Shown here: in pieces, positions 44,830 to 54,118 of the stretch
How positions within the stretch are numbered: the first letter of the stretch is position 1
How the letters are laid out: every line of letters starts with the position of its first letter
NCBI GenBank assembly: GCA_029252555.1
Contig: JAQXBF010000039.1
Location: 101,335 to 165,334 of the forward strand
Length of the DNA: 64,000 nucleotides
From: Porticoccaceae bacterium
GTDB taxonomy: Bacteria > Pseudomonadota > Gammaproteobacteria > Pseudomonadales > Porticoccaceae
Reading direction: 5' to 3'
Program-made: the position numbers and the translations under genes
Notes under the pieces: model-generated
The model's input: the letters and a program-made list of their open reading frames with translations, nothing else
The model's database searches: none
Told to the model about the DNA's origin: nothing

Positions 44830-46083
44830 ATGAGTATTTTGGCATTCGGTATTAATCACAAATCAGCCTCGGTAGATCTCCGTGGGCGGATAGCCTTTGC
44901 CCCTGAGATAGTCGTCGAGTCACTACAGGCAGCCCTCAGCGATATAGGGGCTGCAGAAATTGCACTGCTATCAACCTGCAATCGCACCGAAATTTACCTA
45001 AGGGGTGAGGTCAGTGATGAGCAGGTATTGAGCTGGCTGGCTGAGACCAAAGGGCTGGACATTGATGAGCTGCAAAGCTGTTATTACTGTCATCGAGACC
45101 AGCAGGCTATTCGTCATATGATCTGCGTAGCCAGCGGCCTGGATTCATTAGTGTTGGGTGAGCCACAGATTTTTGGCCAGATAAAGTCGGCCTACTCGGT
45201 AGGTCGAGAGGCGGGCACTGTAGCCACAGAACTCAATCAGGCTTTCCAGCAGGCCTTTGGCGCGGCCAAAAGAGTTCGCTCGGAAACCGCTATTGGCCAG
45301 AACCCTGTTTCAGTCGCCTATGCCTCGGTGAGCCTCGCAGAACAAATTTTTGCCGACCTTGAAAATGCCCATGCACTGCTAGTTGGAGCAGGTGAAACTA
45401 TTGAATTGGTTGCGCGACATCTGCAAGACAAGAAGATTGGCCAGATAACCGTGGCCAACCGCACCTTAAACCGCGCCCAAGAACTGGCCGAAAATTTTTC
45501 CGCCGAAGCTATCTTGTTATCTGATATTCCCGATTATCTGCATCGGGCGGATATTGTTATTTCCTCAACCGCTAGTCAGCTGCCGATCCTCGGTAAGGGC
45601 GCGGTGGAATCGGCCCTTAAAAAGCGCATGCACAGGCCCATCTTTATGGTCGATATCGCGGTGCCTCGCGATATCGAACCTGAGGTAGAAGAGCTGGATG
45701 ATGTCTATCTCTACACAGTCGATGATCTTGAAGAAGTGATCCGAGATAACCTCCGCGCTCGCCAGAGTGCAGCTAACATGGCTCAGGAAATTATAGATCA
45801 GGAGGTTGAGAGCTGGTCGACCAAGCAGCGCGCACTGGCGGTGGTAGATACCATTAGAGCCTTTAGGGACAGTGTGGAAATTATTCGCGATGGCGAAGTA
45901 GAGAAAGCTTTGGTAGCTCTGGAACGAGGTCAAGACTCGGCAGAGGTGATCAATGCGCTAGCACGCAATCTGACTAACAAGCTGCTGCACAAGCCGACAA
46001 CAAGACTTAAGCAGGCCAGTGAAGAGGGCAGTAATGCTACGATTGATGCAACTCATGAACTCTTCGGCCTAAAGAAAAAATAA
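44830..46083 (+). CDS. hemA: Glutamyl-tRNA reductase
   Basis: First committed enzyme of C5-pathway heme synthesis; it reduces Glu-tRNA to glutamate-1-semialdehyde with NADPH. 417 residues from ATG 44830. The nucleophile C50 lies in LLSTCNRTEIY, the Glu-tRNA recognition region follows, and the NADPH fold reads HALLVGAGETIELVARHL at about residue 178. The C-terminal dimer helix is present. It heads the hemA-prfA-prmC run and is divergent from the TPR/lolB genes, the usual gammaproteobacterial layout. Confidence 0.97.
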   Translation: MSILAFGINHKSASVDLRGRIAFAPEIVVESLQAALSDIGAAEIALLSTCNRTEIYLRGEVSDEQVLSWLAETKGLDIDELQSCYYCHRDQQAIRHMICVASGLDSLVLGEPQIFGQIKSAYSVGREAGTVATELNQAFQQAFGAAKRVRSETAIGQNPVSVAYASVSLAEQIFADLENAHALLVGAGETIELVARHLQDKKIGQITVANRTLNRAQELAENFSAEAILLSDIPDYLHRADIVISSTASQLPILGKGAVESALKKRMHRPIFMVDIAVPRDIEPEVEELDDVYLYTVDDLEEVIRDNLRARQSAANMAQEIIDQEVESWSTKQRALAVVDTIRAFRDSVEIIRDGEVEKALVALERGQDSAEVINALARNLTNKLLHKPTTRLKQASEEGSNATIDATHELFGLKKK

Positions 46084-46112
46084 GCGTTTTATTGAATGGA
46101 AACTAACACTGC

Positions 46113-47195
46113 ATGAAAGATTCGATTTTATCCAAGCTGGATACTCTGAGTGAGCGGTACGAAGAAGTAGGTGCTCTGCTCAGCGACCCAGGCACGATTG
46201 CTGATCAAAATAAATATCGGGATTTGTCCAAAGAATATGCAGAGTTGGAGCCTGTGGTTAAAGCCTATCTCAGGTTTCAGCAAGTGTTGAGTGCTATTAC
46301 TGAGGCCAAGTTGCTGCTCAAAGATGCGGACCCCGATATGCGGGAAATGGCTCAAGAAGAAATGAAAGAGGGTGAGGCTCAGCTGGAAACCCTTGAGCTG
46401 GAATTGCAGCGTTTGCTGTTACCCAAAGACCCTAATGACCATAAAAATGTTTTCTTGGAAATTCGTGCCGGTACTGGCGGCGATGAGGCGGCTATTTTTT
46501 CTGGTGACCTGTTTCGCATGTACAGCAAGTTTGCCGAGACTCAACGCTGGCAGGTCGAGGTGATGAGCGAAAACAGTGGTGATCACGGGGGCTATAAAGA
46601 AATTATCGCTCGTATTGTTGGCAAAGGGGTGTACTCCAAGTTGAAATTTGAATCTGGTGCCCATCGGGTTCAGCGTGTGCCTGATACGGAGTCCCAAGGA
46701 AGAATTCATACGTCAGCCTGCACCGTGGCGATTATGCCTGAGGCCGATGAGCAGGATGCAATTGAAATTAACAAAGGCGATCTGCGTGTAGATACCTTCC
46801 GCGCCTCGGGTTCTGGTGGCCAGCATGTTAATAAAACAGATTCGGCTATTCGCTTAACCCATTTGCCCACCGGCATGGTGGTGGAATGTCAGGATGAGCG
46901 GTCTCAGCACAAGAATCGGGCGAAGGCGATGGCGGTACTTCAGGCGCGATTAAATTCTGCTCAGGACGATGCCGCGGCCAAAGAGCAGTCTGAGCAGCGC
47001 AAGAGCCTAGTTGGCAGTGGTGACCGTTCAGAGCGGATTCGCACCTACAACTTCCCCCAGGGTCGAGTCACCGATCACCGCATTAATCTGACCCTTTACA
47101 AATTAGCTGAGGTCATGGAAGGTTCATTAGCCGAAGTGGTTCAACCCCTGGTTAACGAATTCCAGGCCGAGCAGCTAGCTTCTTTGTCTAACTAA
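46113..47195 (+). CDS. prfA: Peptide chain release factor 1
   Basis: Class 1 release factor for UAA and UAG. 360 residues with the standard domain order. The catalytic GGQ is in [16 protein letters not shown] (about residue 234), and the stop-reading PxT-type segment is in domain 2 ([16 protein letters not shown], with PDT near residue 190). The next gene, prmC, methylates the GGQ glutamine and shares one base with the stop codon here. Confidence 0.98.
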   Translation: MKDSILSKLDTLSERYEEVGALLSDPGTIADQNKYRDLSKEYAELEPVVKAYLRFQQVLSAITEAKLLLKDADPDMREMAQEEMKEGEAQLETLELELQRLLLPKDPNDHKNVFLEIRAGTGGDEAAIFSGDLFRMYSKFAETQRWQVEVMSENSGDHGGYKEIIARIVGKGVYSKLKFESGAHRVQRVPDTESQGRIHTSACTVAIMPEADEQDAIEINKGDLRVDTFRASGSGGQHVNKTDSAIRLTHLPTGMVVECQDERSQHKNRAKAMAVLQARLNSAQDDAAAKEQSEQRKSLVGSGDRSERIRTYNFPQGRVTDHRINLTLYKLAEVMEGSLAEVVQPLVNEFQAEQLASLSN

Positions 47196-48046
47196 TGATG
47201 GCGACCGTTTCTGATCTGCTAACGCGCCATTCTGAGCTTGCTCCTACCAGTGATACGGCATTGTTGGATACAGAATTACTTCTTTCTCACAGCCTTTCTG
47301 TGGACCGCACATGGTTAAAAACCTGGCCAGATAAAGAGCTATCCGGTGCTGAGGTTGAACGCTTTGATCAGCTGTTTAGGCGCCGGTTAGAGGGCGAGCC
47401 CATTGCCTTTGTTATTGGCACTCAGGGCTTCTGGACTCTTGATCTCAGTGTGTCTCCCCATACTTTAATACCCCGTCCCGAGACAGAATTGTTGGTTTCC
47501 ACTGCCCTGGAGTTGAATCTGCCTGAACATAGCCAGGTACTTGATCTGGGCACTGGAACAGGCGCTATTGCACTGGCGCTGGCATCGGAATATCCCAATT
47601 GGCAACTGACGGCGGTTGATGTGCAGGCTGCCGCCGTTGAGCTTGCAGAGCAAAATCGCCAGCACCACCAACTGACCAATGTCAGCATTTATCTGAGTGA
47701 CTGGTTTACCGGTGTGGCCAATCGGCAACCCCAGACCAAATTTAATCTAATTGTTAGCAACCCACCCTATATTGAAATCAATGACTCCCATCTATTCGAG
47801 GGTGATGTGCGTTTTGAACCCGCCTCAGCATTGGTTTCTGGTGTCGAGGGTATGGATGATTTAAAAATACTGATAGGGCAGAGTTCTGGGTTTTTAAAGC
47901 CTGCCGGCTGGTTATTGGTAGAGCACGGCCACCGGCAAGGGGAAGCTGCGAGAGACTTATTTAATGAAGCCGGTTTTGTCTTGGTGGAAACCCGGCAGGA
48001 TTATAACCAGATGGATCGCATTACTCTTGGGCGCTTACAGGATTAA
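47195..48046 (+). CDS. prmC: Release factor glutamine methyltransferase PrmC
   Basis: SAM-dependent methyltransferase that modifies the GGQ glutamine of RF1 and RF2. 283 residues. A helical N-terminal domain precedes the SAM loop VLDLGTGTGAIALALA (about residue 113) and the catalytic NPPY motif (IVSNPPYIEI, about 188). It starts in the stop codon of prfA (TAATG); a second ATG follows immediately. A triplet of 17-base repeats begins at its stop codon. Confidence 0.96.
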   Translation: MMATVSDLLTRHSELAPTSDTALLDTELLLSHSLSVDRTWLKTWPDKELSGAEVERFDQLFRRRLEGEPIAFVIGTQGFWTLDLSVSPHTLIPRPETELLVSTALELNLPEHSQVLDLGTGTGAIALALASEYPNWQLTAVDVQAAAVELAEQNRQHHQLTNVSIYLSDWFTGVANRQPQTKFNLIVSNPPYIEINDSHLFEGDVRFEPASALVSGVEGMDDLKILIGQSSGFLKPAGWLLVEHGHRQGEAARDLFNEAGFVLVETRQDYNQMDRITLGRLQD

Positions 48047-48095
48047 GTGCCCAGCTAAATGAAGTGCCCGGCTAGATAAAGTGCCCGGCTAATTA
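48045..48095. repeat. Three tandem 17-bp repeats after prmC
   Basis: Three adjoining copies of AAGTGCCCRGCTARRTR (48045-48061, 48062-48078, 48079-48095) with few differences. The first overlaps the prmC stop codon and the last includes the stop codon of the opposing MATE gene. The unit is not a hairpin terminator; slippage duplication of a gene end is the simple reading. Confidence 0.8.
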
Positions 48096-49478
48096 AAGAG
48101 CCCCGCGCAGTTTATAAATCTCTCGCTTTGAAACCAGATTCCACCGATACAGCATCATAGTGCTGGCCAATAGTGCCGCGATAACCAGCCCCGTCCAAAA
48201 GCCATAGACACCCATGGGCTCGCCCCAAAAATCCGTTAACGCCAAGCTGTACGCAATCGGGAAGGCAACAATCCAAAAGGCAAAAATCTGTATAGCCAGA
48301 GGAATTCGTGCATCTTTGAATCCGCGCAGAGCGCCACTGCTGGCCATTTGCATAGAGTCGAAACAGCCCAGCGCAGCGGAGAAGAAGAACAGGCTAGCGG
48401 CAATCACCTGCACCTCAGAATCTGGGCTAAAGAGTGTTGCGAAATCATGGCGCAAGGTGATCTTTAAAAACCCCAAAATCATTGCCAGTAAAAATACCAG
48501 TTTAAATCCGGTTAGGCATATCTGCCTTGCTGCCACCGGGTCTTTGCGGCCCTGAGCGTGGGAAACCTTAATGGTGAGGGCCTGACCGACTCCCAGAGGG
48601 ATCATATAAGCCAAAGAATCCAGATTATTAGTGATGGCATGGGCACCAAGCACATTGGCTCCTAAATGGGCGATCATCATCGGAATAATGGCAAAGAACC
48701 CAATCTCAGCGGCAATCATCAACGCGATAGGAATACCCAGACGCAGTATCTCTGCAATGGCAGCCATACTGGGTAATGAGAACTGCTGATAGAGTTTTAG
48801 ACGTTTCATATTCTTGGCATAGCGGCCATATGCCGCCATAGCCAACAGCAAAAAAGTCATAACCAAGGTGGTTGCCCAGGCAGCGCCTATGCCGCCCATA
48901 GCGGGTAAACCGAGCTTACCAAACACAAAAATGTAATCCAGAATGCCATTGAGGACAAAAGCTAGGCAGTTAAAGATCATCACTGGGCGGATATCACCGA
49001 CACCTTCAAATGTACTGCGAAAAGCAAAAAACGCGGGAAACATAAAGCCGGTAATCAGATAGGGCAGCAGATAGCCCCGAGCAATACGATAGACCTCTTC
49101 TGAAATATCCAGTTGTCCCAGCAGAGCAACCCCAAGCAAAAGAGCGCCGCAGACAGCCGCGCCCATGGGTAGCGCAAGCCACATTGCCTGCTGAAACTGA
49201 AAGCGAACTTTATGGGTTTCACCGGCGCCCCAGAAATTGCCAATAATCGGGCTGTTGCCAATCATGATGCCAATCACCAGAAGATTGATCATGGCCCAGA
49301 TACTGCCACCTAACTGCAGCGCTGCCAGAGTTTCTGCACTGACCTGCCCCGCCATATAAATATCAGTGACGGTCATGCCGACCACAGCTAGCTGGCCGAG
49401 CATTAACGGCCCGGCTAGGCGCAGAAGATCGCCAGCGTTTTGTACAAACGTTGGCCTTGTTCGAATTCCAGGAGACAT
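48093..49478 (-). CDS. MATE-family efflux transporter
   Basis: Sodium- or proton-driven multidrug/toxin exporter of 461 residues with twelve helices in two MatE repeats. The first repeat begins LLRLAGPLMLGQLAVVGMTV and includes the DIYMAGQVSAETLAALQLG stretch typical of NorM; the second begins near LRLGIPIALMIAAEIGFFAI with the same pattern. It converges on prmC, with only the short tandem repeats between them, and is divergent from the DoxX gene. Confidence 0.92.
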   Translation of the reverse strand: MSPGIRTRPTFVQNAGDLLRLAGPLMLGQLAVVGMTVTDIYMAGQVSAETLAALQLGGSIWAMINLLVIGIMIGNSPIIGNFWGAGETHKVRFQFQQAMWLALPMGAAVCGALLLGVALLGQLDISEEVYRIARGYLLPYLITGFMFPAFFAFRSTFEGVGDIRPVMIFNCLAFVLNGILDYIFVFGKLGLPAMGGIGAAWATTLVMTFLLLAMAAYGRYAKNMKRLKLYQQFSLPSMAAIAEILRLGIPIALMIAAEIGFFAIIPMMIAHLGANVLGAHAITNNLDSLAYMIPLGVGQALTIKVSHAQGRKDPVAARQICLTGFKLVFLLAMILGFLKITLRHDFATLFSPDSEVQVIAASLFFFSAALGCFDSMQMASSGALRGFKDARIPLAIQIFAFWIVAFPIAYSLALTDFWGEPMGVYGFWTGLVIAALLASTMMLYRWNLVSKREIYKLRGAL

Positions 49479-49634
49479 GATTTGGCTTTTTTAGAGCGAA
49501 CAGCCATTCTCGTTCAATGCCTGCGGCAAAGAAAGCAAAAGTTATACTTTACCGGCGGCAGGCTCTAAACCGCCATGAATTTATAGTAATTCATAACAAG
49601 TAACTCATTTAAGGCACAACCAAGGAGAGTTTTA

Positions 49635-50273
49635 ATGCAGGGACTAGTCAGTTTATTCAACCTATTTACCCATAAATTAAAAATAATAGATTGGCTAGGG
49701 CCTCTGGCCCTGCGGCTCTATTTGGCGCCAATTTTAATCGGAGTTGGAGCCCATAAATTTGCCAATTTCGACGATATGGTGGCCTGGTTTGTCAACCCCG
49801 ACTGGAGCCTTGGATTACCCATGCCCAGACTATTGGTATTTCTGGCTGCCAGCGCCGAATTATTGGGTGGTTTCGCCTTACTATCGGGTTTAGCGGCGCG
49901 CCTGTTTGTATTGCCTCTGATCATGACCATGATCGTGGCAGTGGGCACTGTCCACTGGGAGAATGGCTGGTTTGCTATAGCTCCGGGAGATCCAGCGACA
50001 AGTACCGCCTCGGTACTAGCAGCGGTGGGTATTCCCGCTGCTGAGAGGAGTTTGCGAAATACTGAGGGGATAGGGCAGCGAGTGGCAGTGACAAAAGGTA
50101 TTTTGCGCCGCCATGGCAATTACAGCTGGTTGACAGAGAAAGGACATTTTGTGGTACTAAATAATGGTATTGGGTTTGCCGCGACCTACCTGATCATGCT
50201 GTTGAGTTTATTGTTTACTGGTGCCGGGTGCTGGGATAGTGCCGATTATTGGATTGACCGATACCTGAGCTAG
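49635..50273 (+). CDS. DoxX-family membrane protein
   Basis: A 212-residue inner-membrane protein with four or five hydrophobic segments. The DoxX domain covers about residues 20-130 (LALRLYLAPILIGVGAHKFANFDDM, then LVFLAASAELLGGFALLSGLAARL). Family members are linked to quinone or thiol redox in membranes, without a settled role. The insert at about 105-165 (NGWFAIAPGDPATSTAS and a charged stretch) and the last helix near the end are beyond the standard domain. It stands alone, followed by a strong hairpin. Confidence 0.82.
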   Translation: MQGLVSLFNLFTHKLKIIDWLGPLALRLYLAPILIGVGAHKFANFDDMVAWFVNPDWSLGLPMPRLLVFLAASAELLGGFALLSGLAARLFVLPLIMTMIVAVGTVHWENGWFAIAPGDPATSTASVLAAVGIPAAERSLRNTEGIGQRVAVTKGILRRHGNYSWLTEKGHFVVLNNGIGFAATYLIMLLSLLFTGAGCWDSADYWIDRYLS

Positions 50274-50302
50274 TCAGCTGGTCTACACAGCTAATACTGT
50301 CA

Positions 50303-50342
50303 GGCCATAGGCTGCTGAGGGTTCACCTGGTAGCCTATGGCC
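50303..50342 (+). repeat. Strong 11-bp inverted repeat after the DoxX gene
   Basis: GGCCATAGGCT (50303-50313) and AGCCTATGGCC (50332-50342) are perfect complements around an 18-base loop that can pair further (AGG / CCT). It starts 30 bases after the DoxX stop. No T tract follows, so it is either a messenger-end stabiliser or an atypical terminator. Confidence 0.5.
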
Positions 50343-50477
50343 CATTACACCCACATTTATTCTTTTCAGCCATTTATTGACAATTCTGGTACACTCCGCG
50401 CCATTCGTGGCTAGGGCTGCGCCTTAAAAAGGTCCAGCTGTCCACATAACTGATTACTAATCACTGCGACTACTATT

Positions 50478-51923
50478 TTGACTGACAATACTTCTTCTGA
50501 AACTGCTGCGTCCGAAACAGCTATTACTGAAACAGCTTCTGCTGATTCAGCGGCCGAGAAATCCACTGCTAAAAAAGCGCCCCGTAAAAAGCGTGGGTCT
50601 GGCCGTGGCGGCAAGAGCTGGGATATCTCCCAATTTGTTGTGCAGCCAGAGGAGGGCAAGACCAGATTCCATGACTTCGATTTGCCGGCTTACCTGATGC
50701 GTGGTATTCAGGATACGGGCTTTCATTACTGCACACCGATTCAGGCTAGTTCATTACCCCATACCCTAAATGGCCATGATATTGTTGGTAAGGCGCAGAC
50801 AGGAACAGGTAAAACAGCCGCATTTTTGATAAGCATTATTACTGACCTGATCAAGCACCCTGTCAAAGAAGAACGTTTTATGGGTGAGGCGCGATCACTG
50901 ATTATGGCACCCACTCGGGAGTTGGCGATTCAGATTGCTGACGACGCCACCCAGCTGTTAAAGCACACCGATCTCAATGTTCACTGTTTGGTGGGCGGCA
51001 TGGACTATGGAAAGCAGTTGCAGAAAATGCAAAAGTCACACTGCGATATTTTGGTGGGTACTCCAGGGCGACTACTGGACTTTGCCAACAATCGCGACCT
51101 GTATTTGGATCAGGTTGAAGTACTGGTGATCGATGAAGCGGACCGCATGTTGGATATGGGTTTTATTCCTCAGGTGCGCCGTCTGGTGCGTTTAACGCCA
51201 AAGCGTGAGGAGCGTCAGACATTATTATTTTCTGCCACTTTTACGCCCGAGATACTGCGCTTGTCTGAGACTTGGACCGATACCCCCGTCACCGTAGAAA
51301 TTGGTGCTGAGCGAGTGGCCACTGACACCGTCGAGCAGAAAATATATATCACCACTGCCAGCGAGAAATTCGCCCTGCTGAATAATATTTTGATTAATGA
51401 TGATGTTGATAGCGTAATGGTATTTGCCAATCGTCGAGATATCTGCCGCAACTTGCATGAGAAGCTCAAGAAAAAGGGTTTTAGGGCTGGTTTGTTATCT
51501 GGTGATGTGCCGCAGAATCGTCGTATGAAAGCTTTGGAGTCCTTTAAATCAGGGTCTCTGAAGGTAATGGTAGCAACAGATGTCGCTGGTCGAGGTATTC
51601 ATGTGGATGGCATTAGTCATGTGATCAATTACACCTTGCCAGAGGAACCAGAGGACTACGTGCACCGCATTGGCCGCACTGGTCGCGCGGGCAAAACAGG
51701 TACTTCAATTAGCTTCGCCTGCGAAGATGATGCGTTTTTGTTGGAGCCAATCGAAAAGTTATTGGATATGAAGCTGGCCTGCACCATGCCTGAGGAGCAT
51801 CTACTTCAGGAAGCGCCTGCGGCGGCACCTAAATCAAAATCGCCTGCGAAAAAGAAAGCGCCCGCAGCGGCACCTAAATCAGAAGCTCCTGCATCAGACC
51901 AGCCGGACCAAGGCGATACTTAA
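50478..51923 (+). CDS. rhlB: DEAD-box RNA helicase, RhlB-type
   Basis: ATP-dependent RNA helicase, 481 residues, of the RhlB branch that joins the degradosome in E. coli. Motifs in order: Q motif ([13 protein letters not shown]), [20 protein letters not shown] in [15 protein letters not shown], and [10 protein letters not shown]. The N-terminal extension is S/T/E/A-rich then basic ([15 protein letters not shown]), and the C-terminal tail is A/P/K-rich with an internal repeat; both may bind RNA or partners. There is no in-frame ATG before the core: the start must be TTG 50478 (or ATT 50475), without a clear ribosome site. It overlaps cysZ tail-to-tail. Confidence 0.88.
   Translation: MTDNTSSETAASETAITETASADSAAEKSTAKKAPRKKRGSGRGGKSWDISQFVVQPEEGKTRFHDFDLPAYLMRGIQDTGFHYCTPIQASSLPHTLNGHDIVGKAQTGTGKTAAFLISIITDLIKHPVKEERFMGEARSLIMAPTRELAIQIADDATQLLKHTDLNVHCLVGGMDYGKQLQKMQKSHCDILVGTPGRLLDFANNRDLYLDQVEVLVIDEADRMLDMGFIPQVRRLVRLTPKREERQTLLFSATFTPEILRLSETWTDTPVTVEIGAERVATDTVEQKIYITTASEKFALLNNILINDDVDSVMVFANRRDICRNLHEKLKKKGFRAGLLSGDVPQNRRMKALESFKSGSLKVMVATDVAGRGIHVDGISHVINYTLPEEPEDYVHRIGRTGRAGKTGTSISFACEDDAFLLEPIEKLLDMKLACTMPEEHLLQEAPAAAPKSKSPAKKKAPAAAPKSEAPASDQPDQGDT
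51813..51883 (+). repeat. Short direct repeat in the helicase tail
   Basis: A roughly 26-base unit starting GCGCC (51813-51838) returns at 51858-51883 with a few changes, coding the APAAAPKS motif twice. It makes the A/P/K-rich tail likely to vary in copy number between strains. Confidence 0.6.
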
Positions 51924-52684
51924 TCCGCTGAGGTTTTGCTGTTTCTGCACCAGAGTAATGCCCCACCCACCACCGCTGCCGGTAGTGCCAGCAGATTGAG
52001 TAGCGGTATAGCCGAGGCGCCCAGCGCCGAAAACCCAAACCCCATTGCAGACCATCGATTCTGGCCGGTTTGCTTAATAAGCTGGTCAAAAGAAACCCCA
52101 TCAATATCCGCAGGGTAATCAAGATACTGGATCGTCAGAGACCAGGCGGCCCAGCATCCGGCGATGGCTGGAGCCAGCAAATTCAGCAGGGGAACAAAGC
52201 TGACCACTAATGTCAGCAGACCCATGCCAATGGTGCGTGGAATAAAGTAACCCAGCAGGTGCAGTTGGCGCACAAAACTCTGCCAGGCAATACCCAGCAT
52301 CGAAGAATTGGGGGTGCCTGACAAATCGCCCCGCTCCATCAAAATGACTCTTTCCGCAATCACGCCATAAAAGGGTGAGCCAATTAGGTTGGCCGCCAGG
52401 GTGAAGGTAAAGGCATAGATCACTAGCGCAAGTGCAGAGAACAGCAACCAAATTACCCAGACCAACCATTGCAGCCAATCTGGTACAGAGCTAACCATAC
52501 TATTTAGCCAGCCTCCCAGCCACTGTCCCGCTGCAGCAGTCAAGGTGGAAAAGAGCGCGATATTTACCAGAAGCGGTATCAATACCAGCCAGCGGATATT
52601 GGGATGCCAGAGTAATTTGGCCCCCTGCAAGATCAATGAGGGCCCCGAGAGGGCGCTGCCAATACTATTGTTGTCGTTGGTCAT
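51920..52684 (-). CDS. cysZ: CysZ-type membrane protein (EI24 domain)
   Basis: A 254-residue inner-membrane protein of the EI24/CysZ family, in E. coli a sulfate uptake channel. Helices near residues 28-50 ([20 protein letters not shown]), 70-105 and the pair at the C-terminus fit the family, as does the [20 protein letters not shown] start and the [11 protein letters not shown] segment. No other sulfur gene is near, so transport of sulfate is only inferred. It converges on the helicase gene with a 4-base overlap. Confidence 0.85.
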   Translation of the reverse strand: MTNDNNSIGSALSGPSLILQGAKLLWHPNIRWLVLIPLLVNIALFSTLTAAAGQWLGGWLNSMVSSVPDWLQWLVWVIWLLFSALALVIYAFTFTLAANLIGSPFYGVIAERVILMERGDLSGTPNSSMLGIAWQSFVRQLHLLGYFIPRTIGMGLLTLVVSFVPLLNLLAPAIAGCWAAWSLTIQYLDYPADIDGVSFDQLIKQTGQNRWSAMGFGFSALGASAIPLLNLLALPAAVVGGALLWCRNSKTSAD

Positions 52685-52788
52685 AGTTGAGGGTAATAGC
52701 CGTTTGTGATTATTGAGCAGTTATTTTTACAGAGGTAAGAATAGCATCTATGCTTTTTTAGACATGGACTTTTTTTAAGGATAAATAG

Positions 52789-53503
52789 ATGGCTAAGCTA
52801 GTAAAAATATTCTTGGCGTTAATCCTGTTGATTGGCGTATTGGCAGTGATGAATTTAGGCAGCGGCCTGAAAACAGTAGTGGGAACAATGGGGCCAGAAA
52901 TGACTCAGTCCCCGGTGACTTTGCAAAGCGCAAAAAATATCACTGCTGTCCGGGAAGGGTAGTTTAAAGCGGTTGTTCGTTGGCAACCCCGAGGGTTTTG
53001 ATACCGAGCAGGCATTCTCTTTAGGTGAAATTCACTTTACGGTAGATCAGGATTCTTTGGCGACCGATATTATTGTGGTAAAAACCCTGCGAATTATAGC
53101 GCCAGAGGTGACCATTGAGCCGGCTAGAGGGGGTAGTAACCTTGATCGAATACAGGAGAATGTTCTCAGTTATCTAGGCACCAGTGAAGCAGTGGTTGAG
53201 GATGAGCCGTCAGCGAAGAATATTATCATTCAAGACCTTTTGATCACCGGTGGTGAATTGCAATATGGCTTGCTGGGAGCAACAACATTGAATCTGCCGC
53301 TGCCGGAAATACATCTGACTCATATTGGGGAAGAGGGGCAAGGGGTCTCTATGGATCAGGCGAGCGCAAAAATTATTGCTGCGATTTCCAAAGGTGCTAC
53401 TAAAGAGGCTATGCAGTCTGGTTCGATAAAGGACGTGAGGAATAAGTTAGAAACGCAGCTTAAAGACAAAGCCAGTGGGCTAAAGAAGTTATTTAAAAAT
53501 TAA
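52789..53503 (+). pseudogene. AsmA-like membrane-anchored protein with one frameshift
   Basis: The start at 52789 (AAGGA upstream) gives an N-terminal anchor (VKIFLALILLIGVLAVMNLG) and GPEMTQSPVTLQSA, then stops early at 52960-52962. Removing one A from the run of six at 52932-52937 restores a smooth frame, SAKISLLSGKGSLKRLFVGN, into the open reading of the remaining 180 residues. The repaired protein has 237 residues and resembles AsmA/DUF748-type periplasmic proteins (GSLKRLFVGNPEGF, then the EPARGGSNLDRI and VTIE strands). It may be a real mutation, a phase-variable run or a sequencing slip. Confidence 0.8.
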
Positions 53504-53515
53504 TCGGGCCGAGTT

Positions 53516-53992
53516 CTAGGAGGGGTGGCGCATAAGCCGCTGCTTCTGACGGCTCCAGTCCCGATCTTTATCATCATTGCGCTTATCGTAGGCTGCCTTA
53601 CCTTTAGCCAGGGCTATCTCGCATTTTATGAGGTGGCCTTTCCAATAAAGGGCAGTGCAGACGCAGGTATGACCTTTTTGATTAACACCGTCCTCAAGTT
53701 TTTTAAGTTCGCGGTGATTAAGCAGCAGTTTTCTGGTGCGGGCGGGTTCAGTCACATAATGAGTTGAAGCCGAGGGCAGGGGAGAGATATTGGTACCAAT
53801 CAAGAAAGCTTCACCGTTCTTTAGGAACACATAGGTATCCGTCAGATTGACTCTACTTTCCCTCAGGCTTTTAACTTCCCAGCCCATAAGGGATATACCA
53901 GCTTCGAATTTTTCTTCGATAAAGTAATCGTGTTTGACCTTGCGGTTGAGCGCGATGGTGCTGGAATGCTGTTTTGGCTTCTGTTTGTTCAT
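53516..53992 (-). CDS. smpB: SsrA-binding protein SmpB
   Basis: Partner of tmRNA in rescue of stalled ribosomes. 158 residues of the standard size. The opening [20 protein letters not shown], the core [21 protein letters not shown] and the C-terminal basic tail ([20 protein letters not shown]) that acts as a codon mimic are all present. In many gammaproteobacteria smpB is divergent from ratA; here a sodium-dependent transporter gene stands between them. No tmRNA gene is in the window. Confidence 0.97.
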   Translation of the reverse strand: MNKQKPKQHSSTIALNRKVKHDYFIEEKFEAGISLMGWEVKSLRESRVNLTDTYVFLKNGEAFLIGTNISPLPSASTHYVTEPARTRKLLLNHRELKKLEDGVNQKGHTCVCTALYWKGHLIKCEIALAKGKAAYDKRNDDKDRDWSRQKQRLMRHPS

Positions 53993-54118
53993 AGGCAGAT
54001 TATACGTGGGCTAAAGGGATTGTCATAAGGTATTAATGTTTGTCGCTGCAATTAGATAGTTTATTCGCTAGTAGCCTGTTGTGGGTTACAATTCCGCTTA
54101 CAAAAATGGGATCACATT

